Source: Bacteroidaceae bacterium (GTDB taxonomy: Bacteria > Bacteroidota > Bacteroidia > Bacteroidales > Bacteroidaceae). From it: a stretch of DNA of 64,000 bases. A program made the translations under genes and the position numbers. The DNA lies in the NCBI GenBank assembly GCA_017542145.1, contig JAFXXQ010000008.1, forward strand, positions 51,579 through 115,578, written 5' to 3'. The notes under the pieces are model-generated. The model did no database searches and was not told where the DNA came from. It saw only the letters and a program-made list of their open reading frames with translations. Shown here piece by piece: positions 41,776 to 49,480 of the stretch (the first letter of the stretch is position 1; every line of letters starts with the position of its first letter).

Positions 41776-44439
41776 CTAATGCAGACGGAGGATGCCTTGC
41801 TCTTTTTCCTTCTCGAGCTGCTCCTGTATTTTGGTCAGGGTGTTGACCTTACATGGGATGAGCTTCACGGCACTGTTGAGCCCCGAGGGGACGGGAGCCC
41901 AGTCGCCATAGCGGGTATTGCGGTAGTTGAGGTCGGCGATGTTGATGTCCTTGAACTTACGCCAGGGAACGCCCTCGCGGTCCATTTGAGCAATACGGTT
42001 GGCAGGGAGGTTCGTCACTTCCACACGAAGGGTGTTTTCGCCGGAATGAAGGTATTTGCCCACCCGCAGTTCATAGGGCACACACCACGCCGTGCCGGCA
42101 TACGACTCATTGATATACACACGTGCGCTCTCACGCACATCGCCCAAATCAAGCACCCATTCGTCGGTAGCCATCTCCGGCAGGGTGAAGGTAACCGTAT
42201 AGACACCCGTACCCATGTTTGTCTGTAATTCGGGACATCCCTCTACCTGCGTCCACGCACAAGGGGTATCGATGCGGAAGGTACGGTCGATGGAGGGTGT
42301 GCTCTCGGCAAACGAAAGTTTCCAACCATGGTCTATCGACAGACTCAGGTTGGAGGGTTGTACATACCCCCAGTCGTCCACCTTGGTGGTAAGCGGCTCA
42401 TTAAAGGTCTGCAGAATGATGCTCTCGCCGGACTTCAATTGAATAAACACCTTCGAGCCTGCCATCATCGGACGACCTACACGACCTGTCATCGGGTCAA
42501 AGAAAAGGGCATCGGCAAAATCGACACCCAATGTGACGATAGCATCCACGTCGTGATCCTGAAGATTGCTGATAAAGTAGTGGTACCCCTTGTCGTTTAC
42601 ACGACGGACGGCACGAAGGCCACACCACGGACGACGCATGTTCTCATAGCGTGCACCACATTGCTCCAACGTTTTGTAATAATCGGTGCCGATGAGAATG
42701 GGGGCTTGCCGAATCTTTGCCAATGTCTGCTGGAAGGCAGCATGACGCTTGTCATAGCGTCCGAATCCAGGCACATCCTCAGGCAATCCGCCCATGAACA
42801 CCACCTTCGCCCCTTGCCGTGCAAACTTCTCCAGCTGTGCCAATGTCTCCACAGGCATCAGGCGGGCTGCAGGCACGATGACAGCCTTATACGCAGCCTT
42901 GCCGGGAGTGATAAGCTGCCCGTTCCTGACGACAGTCTGCTGGAGGAAGGCGTCGCTGATGTAATCGACGTCGTACCCTGCCTCGCAGATGGTGTTGACA
43001 GCCTCGATGAAGCGGGGAGCCTTCTCGCGCATCTTGTGGATATCGAACATCAGGTAACGCCCGGGTTGCTCGTGCCAGATGTCATAGATAGGCAGATAGA
43101 CGAGGAAATCGTTGTCGGGTTGCCCCATCTGAAGAAAGCTCTGACAACGGGCGATGTAGTCGAAGAAGGCAGGGGCATCGCGCCAGATGGTGTTGGTGGG
43201 CGACATGTCCATCGAGGCGTAGAACTTCCACCCGGGCCACGCATCATCCTTGGGGCTATAGCAGGTGCCGTGGAAGAACATGTGGTTGACGCCCGTGATG
43301 AACATCAAGTCCATGTCGGGCTTGCATTGCGAGAGGCTGGTGCGGAAATGCTCGGTGAGCCAGGTGAACGTCTCGCTGCTCACCAGCGGCTTACCGCTGA
43401 TGTGGGCTGCGCTGGAAGCATATTTCAGTACGGTGAAGTCGGCATCGTTTTTCTTGCGGATAGAGTCCACCCTGAGCCCCTTGATGCCGAAGGGGCTGAG
43501 TCCGAAGCCCTCACATTCGGGGATGTCGTAGGCGGCGTAGGTGTCGATGAGGTTCGAGGGACTACCGTGTGCCTGTCCCCGCGTGATGGTACCCTGCCGG
43601 TGTGCCCATGCCGTCCACTGCCGGGCGAAGTTCTCGTTCAGCAGCTCGCCCAGCGTCTCACGATAGTCGCTGACGATGCGGCGCGTGGTCTCATTGGCAT
43701 AGTCCGTACTGACAAACTCGTCCCAATGCTCTTCCAGTTTATATCCGCGACGGCGGGCGAATTCCTTCAGGAACGTCGGGGTCCAGTCAGCACCATACAC
43801 CTCATACGAGTCGTTGAAGAAATTGTTCGGGACGGGCGTACCCGTAGCCTTGAACGGCTTGCTGATATAGTCAAGATAACGCCGTACGGCATCCTTGTCA
43901 TAATGGTCCACCACCCATCCTTCTCCGCCTGGAGCTGCGCGCTTCACCTTCTGGCGTGTCTTGCCCACCTCGAAGGTCACGTTGCCGTCGGCATCCTTGC
44001 CAAAGACGGCCTTACACGCCGCGTCGTTGTCGCTCACTGAAGGGCCTCCGAAAGGCCACCCTGTGCCTGTGCTCATGTCGATGCGGACGCCGACATCCTG
44101 CCCTACTTCTTGACAGAAACGCAGCATCTCCATCCACTTTGGGGAAAGGAAGGGAATATCGTTAGCCTCGTTTCCTTGCACGCCGTAGATGGGGGTAATC
44201 TCCAATTCGCCCAACCCTGCCTCGGCATACGTGCGGATGTTCCATTCCAGATTCTCTTTGTCCACCGCACTACCCAGCCACCACCAGCGGGCTGCAGGCT
44301 TAGCCGTCGGGGTAATGTCAGGCCATGTCTGGCCAGACATCCATAAAAAATGAAAAATGAAAAAAGTAAAATAAATAGTTCTGCAAAGAAAAGCACTAGC
44401 AGACGACAGATACTTTATTCGGGACATTTTATTTTTCAT
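41776..44439 (-). CDS. GH106 alpha-L-rhamnosidase
   Basis: 887 residues. After a hydrophobic N-terminus, the GH106 core begins WPDITPTAKPAARWWWLGSA with GLGELEITPIYGVQGNE, followed by GVRIDMSTGTGWPFGGP, FNDSYEVYGADWTPTFLKEF, LVSSETFTWL, INHMFFHGT-like GVNHMFFHGTCYSP, and a C-terminal beta-sandwich (WVLDLGDVRESARVYINESY, GTAWCVPYELRVG). The family removes L-rhamnose from rhamnogalacturonans. Start could be ATG 44439 or 44427. The signal sequence, with CRTIYFTFFIFHFL, is encoded by inverted-repeat element E2, which also contains the start codons. Third gene of the GH2-CE12-GH106 run. Confidence 0.88.
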   Translation of the reverse strand: MKNKMSRIKYLSSASAFLCRTIYFTFFIFHFLWMSGQTWPDITPTAKPAARWWWLGSAVDKENLEWNIRTYAEAGLGELEITPIYGVQGNEANDIPFLSPKWMEMLRFCQEVGQDVGVRIDMSTGTGWPFGGPSVSDNDAACKAVFGKDADGNVTFEVGKTRQKVKRAAPGGEGWVVDHYDKDAVRRYLDYISKPFKATGTPVPNNFFNDSYEVYGADWTPTFLKEFARRRGYKLEEHWDEFVSTDYANETTRRIVSDYRETLGELLNENFARQWTAWAHRQGTITRGQAHGSPSNLIDTYAAYDIPECEGFGLSPFGIKGLRVDSIRKKNDADFTVLKYASSAAHISGKPLVSSETFTWLTEHFRTSLSQCKPDMDLMFITGVNHMFFHGTCYSPKDDAWPGWKFYASMDMSPTNTIWRDAPAFFDYIARCQSFLQMGQPDNDFLVYLPIYDIWHEQPGRYLMFDIHKMREKAPRFIEAVNTICEAGYDVDYISDAFLQQTVVRNGQLITPGKAAYKAVIVPAARLMPVETLAQLEKFARQGAKVVFMGGLPEDVPGFGRYDKRHAAFQQTLAKIRQAPILIGTDYYKTLEQCGARYENMRRPWCGLRAVRRVNDKGYHYFISNLQDHDVDAIVTLGVDFADALFFDPMTGRVGRPMMAGSKVFIQLKSGESIILQTFNEPLTTKVDDWGYVQPSNLSLSIDHGWKLSFAESTPSIDRTFRIDTPCAWTQVEGCPELQTNMGTGVYTVTFTLPEMATDEWVLDLGDVRESARVYINESYAGTAWCVPYELRVGKYLHSGENTLRVEVTNLPANRIAQMDREGVPWRKFKDINIADLNYRNTRYGDWAPVPSGLNSAVKLIPCKVNTLTKIQEQLEKEKEQGILRLH

Positions 44440-44445
44440 TTTTCA
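44351..44445 (-). repeat. Inverted-repeat element E2 at the GH106 start
   Basis: Arms TGAAAAATGAAAAAAGTAAA.. (44351-44372) and its complement (44426-44445), differing by a 2-nt gap. On the minus strand the core (44404 to 44366) reads GTCTGCTAGTGCTTTTC then TTTGCAGAACTATTTATTTT, close to E1. Flanked on the upstream side by further ATTCTTC/ATTTTTC words (44440-44468). It contains both candidate GH106 start codons and encodes the signal peptide. Confidence 0.6.
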
Positions 44446-44485
44446 ATTTTCATTCTTCATTTTTCATTAAAAAAATCCTATTTTT

Positions 44486-45742
44486 TCAGTTTCCGTCGGG
44501 CTTAACGACTTCGAAGAAGGTGCTCTCATTCCAGTGGAACGTCGTCGGGTCGTCGGGATGAGCAGGGTCGTAGTCCGTATAATCCGGACGCAGATGGTCT
44601 GCCAGAGGCAGATGGAGCTGCTTCATTCCCTCCACGACCATCTTGGCGACCTCGTAGGCTCCGTAGGGGTTGAAATGGGTATTGTCAGCCAACGCCTGTG
44701 GCTGGTTGGGATAGCTGTTAGCCGGATAGTGCACCAATGCCTTCTTGGAACCCTCCACACCCAGCGTCTCGAAGAATGTGCGTGTCATGTCGTGCAACTC
44801 TATTAGTGGCACTTCCTCGCGCCCTGCCACCCATCGCATGGCGTCGGGGTAGTCGGCGTGGGTTTCCTGAATCTTGCCCGCTGCGTCGAAGCTACGCCGC
44901 TGTGTGGGAGTGACGAAGACGATGTGGGCATTCCGCGCACGCACCTCATCGACAAACGTCTTGAGTTCGGTGGCGAAATTGTAGTAGGCCCCCTTGCCTG
45001 GGCCGCGCTGCTTCTGGTCGTTATGGCCGAACTCCACAAAGACATAGTCTCCCGCACGGAGATGGGCCAGAATCTTCTTCAGCCTGCCGGCAGCGAGGAA
45101 CGACGAGGCGCTCTCGCCGCTCTCGGCATAGTTGGCTACGCTGACCGTCTCGTCGAACCATCGGGGTATCATCTGTCCCCACGAGGCCCAGGGCTCGTAG
45201 TCCTGGTCAACGACGGTGCTGTTTCCGCAGAGATAGAGCGTGGTGACGGTCTCGTCGGCAGGCTCTATCTTCAGCATCGCCAGCTGAGGATTGGCGCCAT
45301 TGACTTCAATCGTCAGACGCTCGTCCCAGTTGAGTTTATTCTTCTCGCGGGGCTTGATGCGGACATAGTCATTCCCGCTGATGAAGGGGGTGCGCTTGTT
45401 GACGGTGAAGGTGAACGTCTTCTGCTCCCCTTTCTTCGTCGGGACGCTTTCCAGGAGCAGACGGCGCGATTCGGCACGCACGGTAGTCACCCCTGCCCGA
45501 CGCTTCGAGCCCAGCGTCAGCGTTACCTTATAATTACCGTCGGGCACGGCCACGGAAAAATAGTAGGATGTCCCCTCCGTCGTGAAGTCATAGCCGTAGC
45601 CCGTTTCGGCGCTATAGCGCATGTCGGACGTCACGTGGATTACGCCCTCTGCCGCCTTTTTGCTTCCGGTGAAGTCAAACGTCTGAGCGGCAGCCAGCGA
45701 AGCTGCCGTCAACAGTAGGAGAAAAAATGCCGGCCTTTTCAT
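44486..45742 (-). CDS. Rhamnogalacturonan acetylesterase-like CE12 (SGNH) esterase
   Basis: 418 residues: signal peptide (MKRPAFFLLLLTAASLAAAQ), an N-terminal beta-sandwich carbohydrate-binding-like domain (~25-150), then an SGNH hydrolase: LYLCGNSTVVDQDYEPWASW (block I Ser), block III VFVEFGHNDQK, and block V DNTHFNPYGA (Asp/His). This layout is typical of CE12 enzymes that deacetylate rhamnogalacturonan I. Lies 8 nt after GH2 and 46 nt before GH106, so the three are likely one transcript working on the same pectin. Confidence 0.9.
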   Translation of the reverse strand: MKRPAFFLLLLTAASLAAAQTFDFTGSKKAAEGVIHVTSDMRYSAETGYGYDFTTEGTSYYFSVAVPDGNYKVTLTLGSKRRAGVTTVRAESRRLLLESVPTKKGEQKTFTFTVNKRTPFISGNDYVRIKPREKNKLNWDERLTIEVNGANPQLAMLKIEPADETVTTLYLCGNSTVVDQDYEPWASWGQMIPRWFDETVSVANYAESGESASSFLAAGRLKKILAHLRAGDYVFVEFGHNDQKQRGPGKGAYYNFATELKTFVDEVRARNAHIVFVTPTQRRSFDAAGKIQETHADYPDAMRWVAGREEVPLIELHDMTRTFFETLGVEGSKKALVHYPANSYPNQPQALADNTHFNPYGAYEVAKMVVEGMKQLHLPLADHLRPDYTDYDPAHPDDPTTFHWNESTFFEVVKPDGN

Positions 45743-45749
45743 TTCAGTG

Positions 45750-48653
45750 TCAGTTGATCTTCGGTTTCAGTTCGTCGGGCGACCCTTTGGTAAACATGTT
45801 CACACTAGGCGTGGGCTTCGTGAAGAGGTCCTGCACAAGCGATGCCTTCACCTCGTACGCGGGACGGAAGTAAGGTGAGTTCATGTAGTCGAGGATGGCC
45901 TTGCGCATCTGGCGTGCCACGACGCGGCGGTCGAGGTTCGTGTCGATGTCCATCGTGGTCATCATCAGACGGCCCTTCCCCACACGAGCTTCGAAGAGCA
46001 TGCCGATTTTACGGGAGAGGAACCACGTGTCGATGCTCTGCACCAGCGGCTGGAAGCCCTTCGGGAAGTCCGACAGCAACATCACCTGCGCATTGTTCAC
46101 CAGCTCCCACCATTGCACGTCGCTGTGGTAGTCGGTGGGGAACTCGCGGAACAGCGGGTGGGCATCGTTGACGAAGAGCCCCGTGGTGTGGGGCGGACGC
46201 ATCTTGAACCAGCTGGTATTCCAGAAGACGGGCAGGAACTGCTGTCGGATGTCGGCTCCGTACGTCACCTTGCCTGCCGCGCAGATGAGCACGTCGCCAC
46301 CCTTGTCAAGCACATCCATCGCCTTGTCATCCAACGTCGAGGTTATGTAGACGTTCCCCTCGTCCATCTCCGGCTCGGCAGGATAGAACCACACGTCCCA
46401 GTCGTTGACGAAGTTCGTGCCGCTGACCAGCACCTCCAGCCGGTACTTCGTGGCCTCCTTGACATCGGTCACGGGCAGGCTGATGTCGCCTATCAGCGTG
46501 GGGCTGCCGATGGGGATGTCCTTGATGAAGTGTCCCACCTTCATCTTCACCCCGTATTCGGGGCAGAGATAGACGATAATGTTCGCCCTCTCAATAGGGT
46601 TCTCGCCGAAGTGAGCCATCTCGATGGAGGCCTTCAGCGTGTCGCCCGCCGTATAGACGAACTTAGGCAGACGGGCCAGGGGGACAGTCTCGCAGCAGAA
46701 GTGGTGCCATTCGTCGGCGTTGATATACTCCTTCGCTCCGAAGAAGACGTCCGTGACGCCAACCAGCGCCGTGCCCTGACCGCTGTAGTCGTTGAGGGCC
46801 AGTAGCTGGAAGCCTGCATAGCCGGGTGTGCGCAGCGTCTTCTCAATCTCGTTCTTATAGCAGAGTGCCTGCAGCTTGCCGCTGGCCATCATGAAGTCAT
46901 GTCCCAACTCGGCCATGTCGTTCTCAGCGAGGATGTCACGGAAGATGTCGAAGTTCTTGGCCTTGTTGACGCCGGTGTATTTGCGCCGCTCGTCGAAGTT
47001 GGGGAAGACGCACCATTGCCCCGTCTCGTGGCTGACGTAGGGTGCCGTGCCGGCCTGGAGGATGAATCGGTTGTCGCGGAAGTCGTCCATGCTGTTCGGC
47101 TGCTGGCGTGCCCACTCCAGTCCGCGGGCGCCGGCCTTGACGTGATACTGGCTCTTAGGCTGCCACTGCCAGCCGCCGCCCACAGAGGCTCCGGTATAGG
47201 CGCGGCGCGGGTCATTCTCCTTCCAGTAATCGACGAACTTGCTCACCCACTCCACCCAGTTGCCGCGGGGCTCGTTGCCGATGGCCATCATGCAAAACGA
47301 CGGGTGGTTGCCATAGGCTTTCATCATCCTCTCGGCCTCAGCCCACAGATAGTCGTCGATGGGCTCGCCGTTGCCGAGGCTGCTGCCGTGGTTGGGCCAC
47401 GAGGGGCCTTCGGGCTGCAGGTAGAAGCCCACACGGTCAGCCGCCTCAAAGGCAGCCTCGGGCGGACAGAACGAGTGGAAGCGCATGTGGTTCAGACCGT
47501 AGCTTTTGCAGATGCGAAACACCCGCTCCCACGATTCCTCGTCCATGGGTGCATAGCCCGTGAGGGGAAAGTCGCAGTTCTCCACCGTACCGCGCAGCAG
47601 CGTCTTGCGGCCGTTGACGTAGAAGTAGTTGTCGCCCACCTTGAACTCCCTCATGCCGAACGAGGTGATGTGCTTGTCCATCTTCACAAGGCTACCGAGA
47701 TACGATTCGCAGACGTGCGTCTGCAGGTAATAGACGTCGGGGTGGAACTCATCCCACAAGATGGCGCGCTCGCTGATGAGAAGCGTGTCGATGACGGTAT
47801 GCGTGCCTGCGGGGAAGGTGTGATATTTTGTCTCGTTGATGTGATGTGTGCCGCGGGCCGTGCTCTCGCACTTCGCCACGTAGTCAATGGCACCCTTCAC
47901 GGCCTTGCCCGTGCCGTTCACCACCACTGTCTTCACCACAGCCGTATAGTCGTGGATGTTGGGATAAACCTGCAGATCGTCTATGTAGACACTCCCCGTC
48001 CGTCGCAGCTCTATGGTTCCGACGATGCCGTTCCAGTTGCCCTGCGTCTGGTCGGTGATGCTGTGGCTGTCAGGTCCGGGGTTGATGTCCTTCACGCGGT
48101 TATCGATGCGAATGGCAATCGTGTTCTTTCCTTTTTTAATATAGGGCGAGACATCAAACTCGTGCGCCACGCAGAGGCTGTTCTGCATGCCCACCTGCTT
48201 GCCATTTATCCAGACCGTACTCTCCCAGTGGGGGCGCTCCAAGAAGAGCGTCACGTGTTGCCCTGTCCATTCCTTCGATAGGGTTACCTCACGGATATAC
48301 CATGCCGCACCCACATAGTGTTTGTCGGGGGTAAGGAAGAAGGGGAGTTTCACGTTACCCTCCACACGGTATTTCTCCATCGCAGGGTTGTAGTAGTACG
48401 AACTGTCGTAGAGCGAGCCCGTCCATACGGTTTTCACCGTCACATCGTCGCCCTTCAGCATCTCGGGCATGCTCCCTGGCAAGGGCATGGTGTCGTCGAG
48501 CATCGTGCGCTTAAACCATTGTTCAGTCTCGCCCACGTCCTCGCGGTCAATCTGGAACTGCCACGTACCGCTAAGGTCAATTACTGTCTGCGCTTGCCCC
48601 ATCAGCATGCTGCAGACTGCCATCAAAACAAACATAAACGATTTTTTCATCAT
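45750..48653 (-). CDS. GH2 family glycoside hydrolase (beta-galactosidase-like)
   Basis: About 967 residues from ATG 48653 (48650 also possible); the frame is open to 48725, but those residues lie upstream of the promoter. Signal peptide (KKSFMFVLMAVCSMLMGQAQ), jelly-roll sugar-binding domain (DLSGTWQFQIDRED, WESTVWINGKQVGMQNSL), Ig-like domain, TIM barrel (INGRKTLLRGT-like VNGRKTLLRGTVENCDFP, LNHMRFHSFCPPEAAFEAAD). Acid/base Glu in MAIGNEPRGN; probable nucleophile in SHETGQW. C-terminal ~300 residues are accessory beta domains. Substrate not fixed by eye; its operon partners point to side chains of rhamnogalacturonan. First gene of the long minus-strand run. Confidence 0.88.
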   Translation of the reverse strand: MMKKSFMFVLMAVCSMLMGQAQTVIDLSGTWQFQIDREDVGETEQWFKRTMLDDTMPLPGSMPEMLKGDDVTVKTVWTGSLYDSSYYYNPAMEKYRVEGNVKLPFFLTPDKHYVGAAWYIREVTLSKEWTGQHVTLFLERPHWESTVWINGKQVGMQNSLCVAHEFDVSPYIKKGKNTIAIRIDNRVKDINPGPDSHSITDQTQGNWNGIVGTIELRRTGSVYIDDLQVYPNIHDYTAVVKTVVVNGTGKAVKGAIDYVAKCESTARGTHHINETKYHTFPAGTHTVIDTLLISERAILWDEFHPDVYYLQTHVCESYLGSLVKMDKHITSFGMREFKVGDNYFYVNGRKTLLRGTVENCDFPLTGYAPMDEESWERVFRICKSYGLNHMRFHSFCPPEAAFEAADRVGFYLQPEGPSWPNHGSSLGNGEPIDDYLWAEAERMMKAYGNHPSFCMMAIGNEPRGNWVEWVSKFVDYWKENDPRRAYTGASVGGGWQWQPKSQYHVKAGARGLEWARQQPNSMDDFRDNRFILQAGTAPYVSHETGQWCVFPNFDERRKYTGVNKAKNFDIFRDILAENDMAELGHDFMMASGKLQALCYKNEIEKTLRTPGYAGFQLLALNDYSGQGTALVGVTDVFFGAKEYINADEWHHFCCETVPLARLPKFVYTAGDTLKASIEMAHFGENPIERANIIVYLCPEYGVKMKVGHFIKDIPIGSPTLIGDISLPVTDVKEATKYRLEVLVSGTNFVNDWDVWFYPAEPEMDEGNVYITSTLDDKAMDVLDKGGDVLICAAGKVTYGADIRQQFLPVFWNTSWFKMRPPHTTGLFVNDAHPLFREFPTDYHSDVQWWELVNNAQVMLLSDFPKGFQPLVQSIDTWFLSRKIGMLFEARVGKGRLMMTTMDIDTNLDRRVVARQMRKAILDYMNSPYFRPAYEVKASLVQDLFTKPTPSVNMFTKGSPDELKPKIN

Positions 48654-48665
48654 GGAAATCAAAAA

Positions 48666-48700
48666 TTTTGCGCGAAGATAATGCTTTTTTCGTAACTTTG
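48666..48700 (+). promoter_or_regulatory. Promoter for the DUF2461 gene
   Basis: -33 TTTTG (48666-48670), 22-nt spacer, -7 TAACTTTG (48693-48700), 39 nt before ATG 48740. Shares its footprint with the GH2 promoter. Confidence 0.55.
48673..48680 (-). promoter_or_regulatory. -7 box for the GH2-CE12-GH106 run
   Basis: CGAAGATA on plus reads TATCTTCG on minus, 20-23 nt before the GH2 start. It lies 12 nt from the divergent -7 box at 48693, so the two promoters overlap. Confidence 0.5.
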
Positions 48701-48739
48701 CACGGAAAAAGAGAAAAAACCTCAAATCTTCAATATTCC

Positions 48740-49432
48740 ATGCAAGATATTATCCACTTCCTGCGCACCTTGCGCGACAACAACAACCGCCCTTGGTTCA
48801 TGGCCCATAAAGACGAATATCTGCGCCTGCAGCAACGGTTCGACGCCCTCACTGCCAGCCTCATTGAAGGCGTAGCATCGTTCGACAACACCGTTCGCGG
48901 CCTCCAACCTAAAGACTGTACCTACCGCATCTATCGCGACGTCCGTTTCAGCGCCGATAAAAGTCCCTACAAGACCCATATGGGCTGCTATATCTGCCCG
49001 GGCGGCAAGAAATCAGGCTATGTGGGCTACTATTTTCACATCGGTACTGGAGGCGCCGATGCCGACGGCTACCCCACAGCCCACCTGCTGGCCGTGGGTG
49101 ACTACTGCTACGAACCACGGGTGCTACAAATACTCCGCGAGGACATCGCGGGTGGCGAAGGAGACTTCGACGACATTGTCCGACACCAGTGTTCACCCCT
49201 CTTCTGGCTTGACCAGACAGGCGCCTTGAAGCGCAATCCCAAGGGTTTCCCTCCAGAAACGCCCTATTCTGAATACTTACGTCTTAAGACCTTTTGTCTC
49301 TGTTACGAGCCCGACGACCACTTCATCACCTCCCCTGACCTTGCCGCACACGTCGTAGAACTCTTCCGCACGACCCTCCCCTTTACCCGTTACATCAATC
49401 GCGCCATCGACTTTGTACGACGTGGTGAATAA
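48740..49432 (+). CDS. DUF2461 family protein
   Basis: 230 residues from ATG 48740; the upstream in-frame ATG at 48668 lies within the promoter. DUF2461 signatures: FLRTLRDNNNRPWFMAHKDE at the N-terminus, YRIYRDVRFSADKSPYKTHM, GYVGYYFHIGTGG and LKTFCLCYEPDDHFI. The family is widespread and cytoplasmic, with no established function. Convergent with the GH28-like gene. Confidence 0.9.
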   Translation: MQDIIHFLRTLRDNNNRPWFMAHKDEYLRLQQRFDALTASLIEGVASFDNTVRGLQPKDCTYRIYRDVRFSADKSPYKTHMGCYICPGGKKSGYVGYYFHIGTGGADADGYPTAHLLAVGDYCYEPRVLQILREDIAGGEGDFDDIVRHQCSPLFWLDQTGALKRNPKGFPPETPYSEYLRLKTFCLCYEPDDHFITSPDLAAHVVELFRTTLPFTRYINRAIDFVRRGE

Positions 49433-49480
49433 GAATTGACGCTCCGTAGACCCTGGCTGTCACCCATTGTCGCCATGAGA

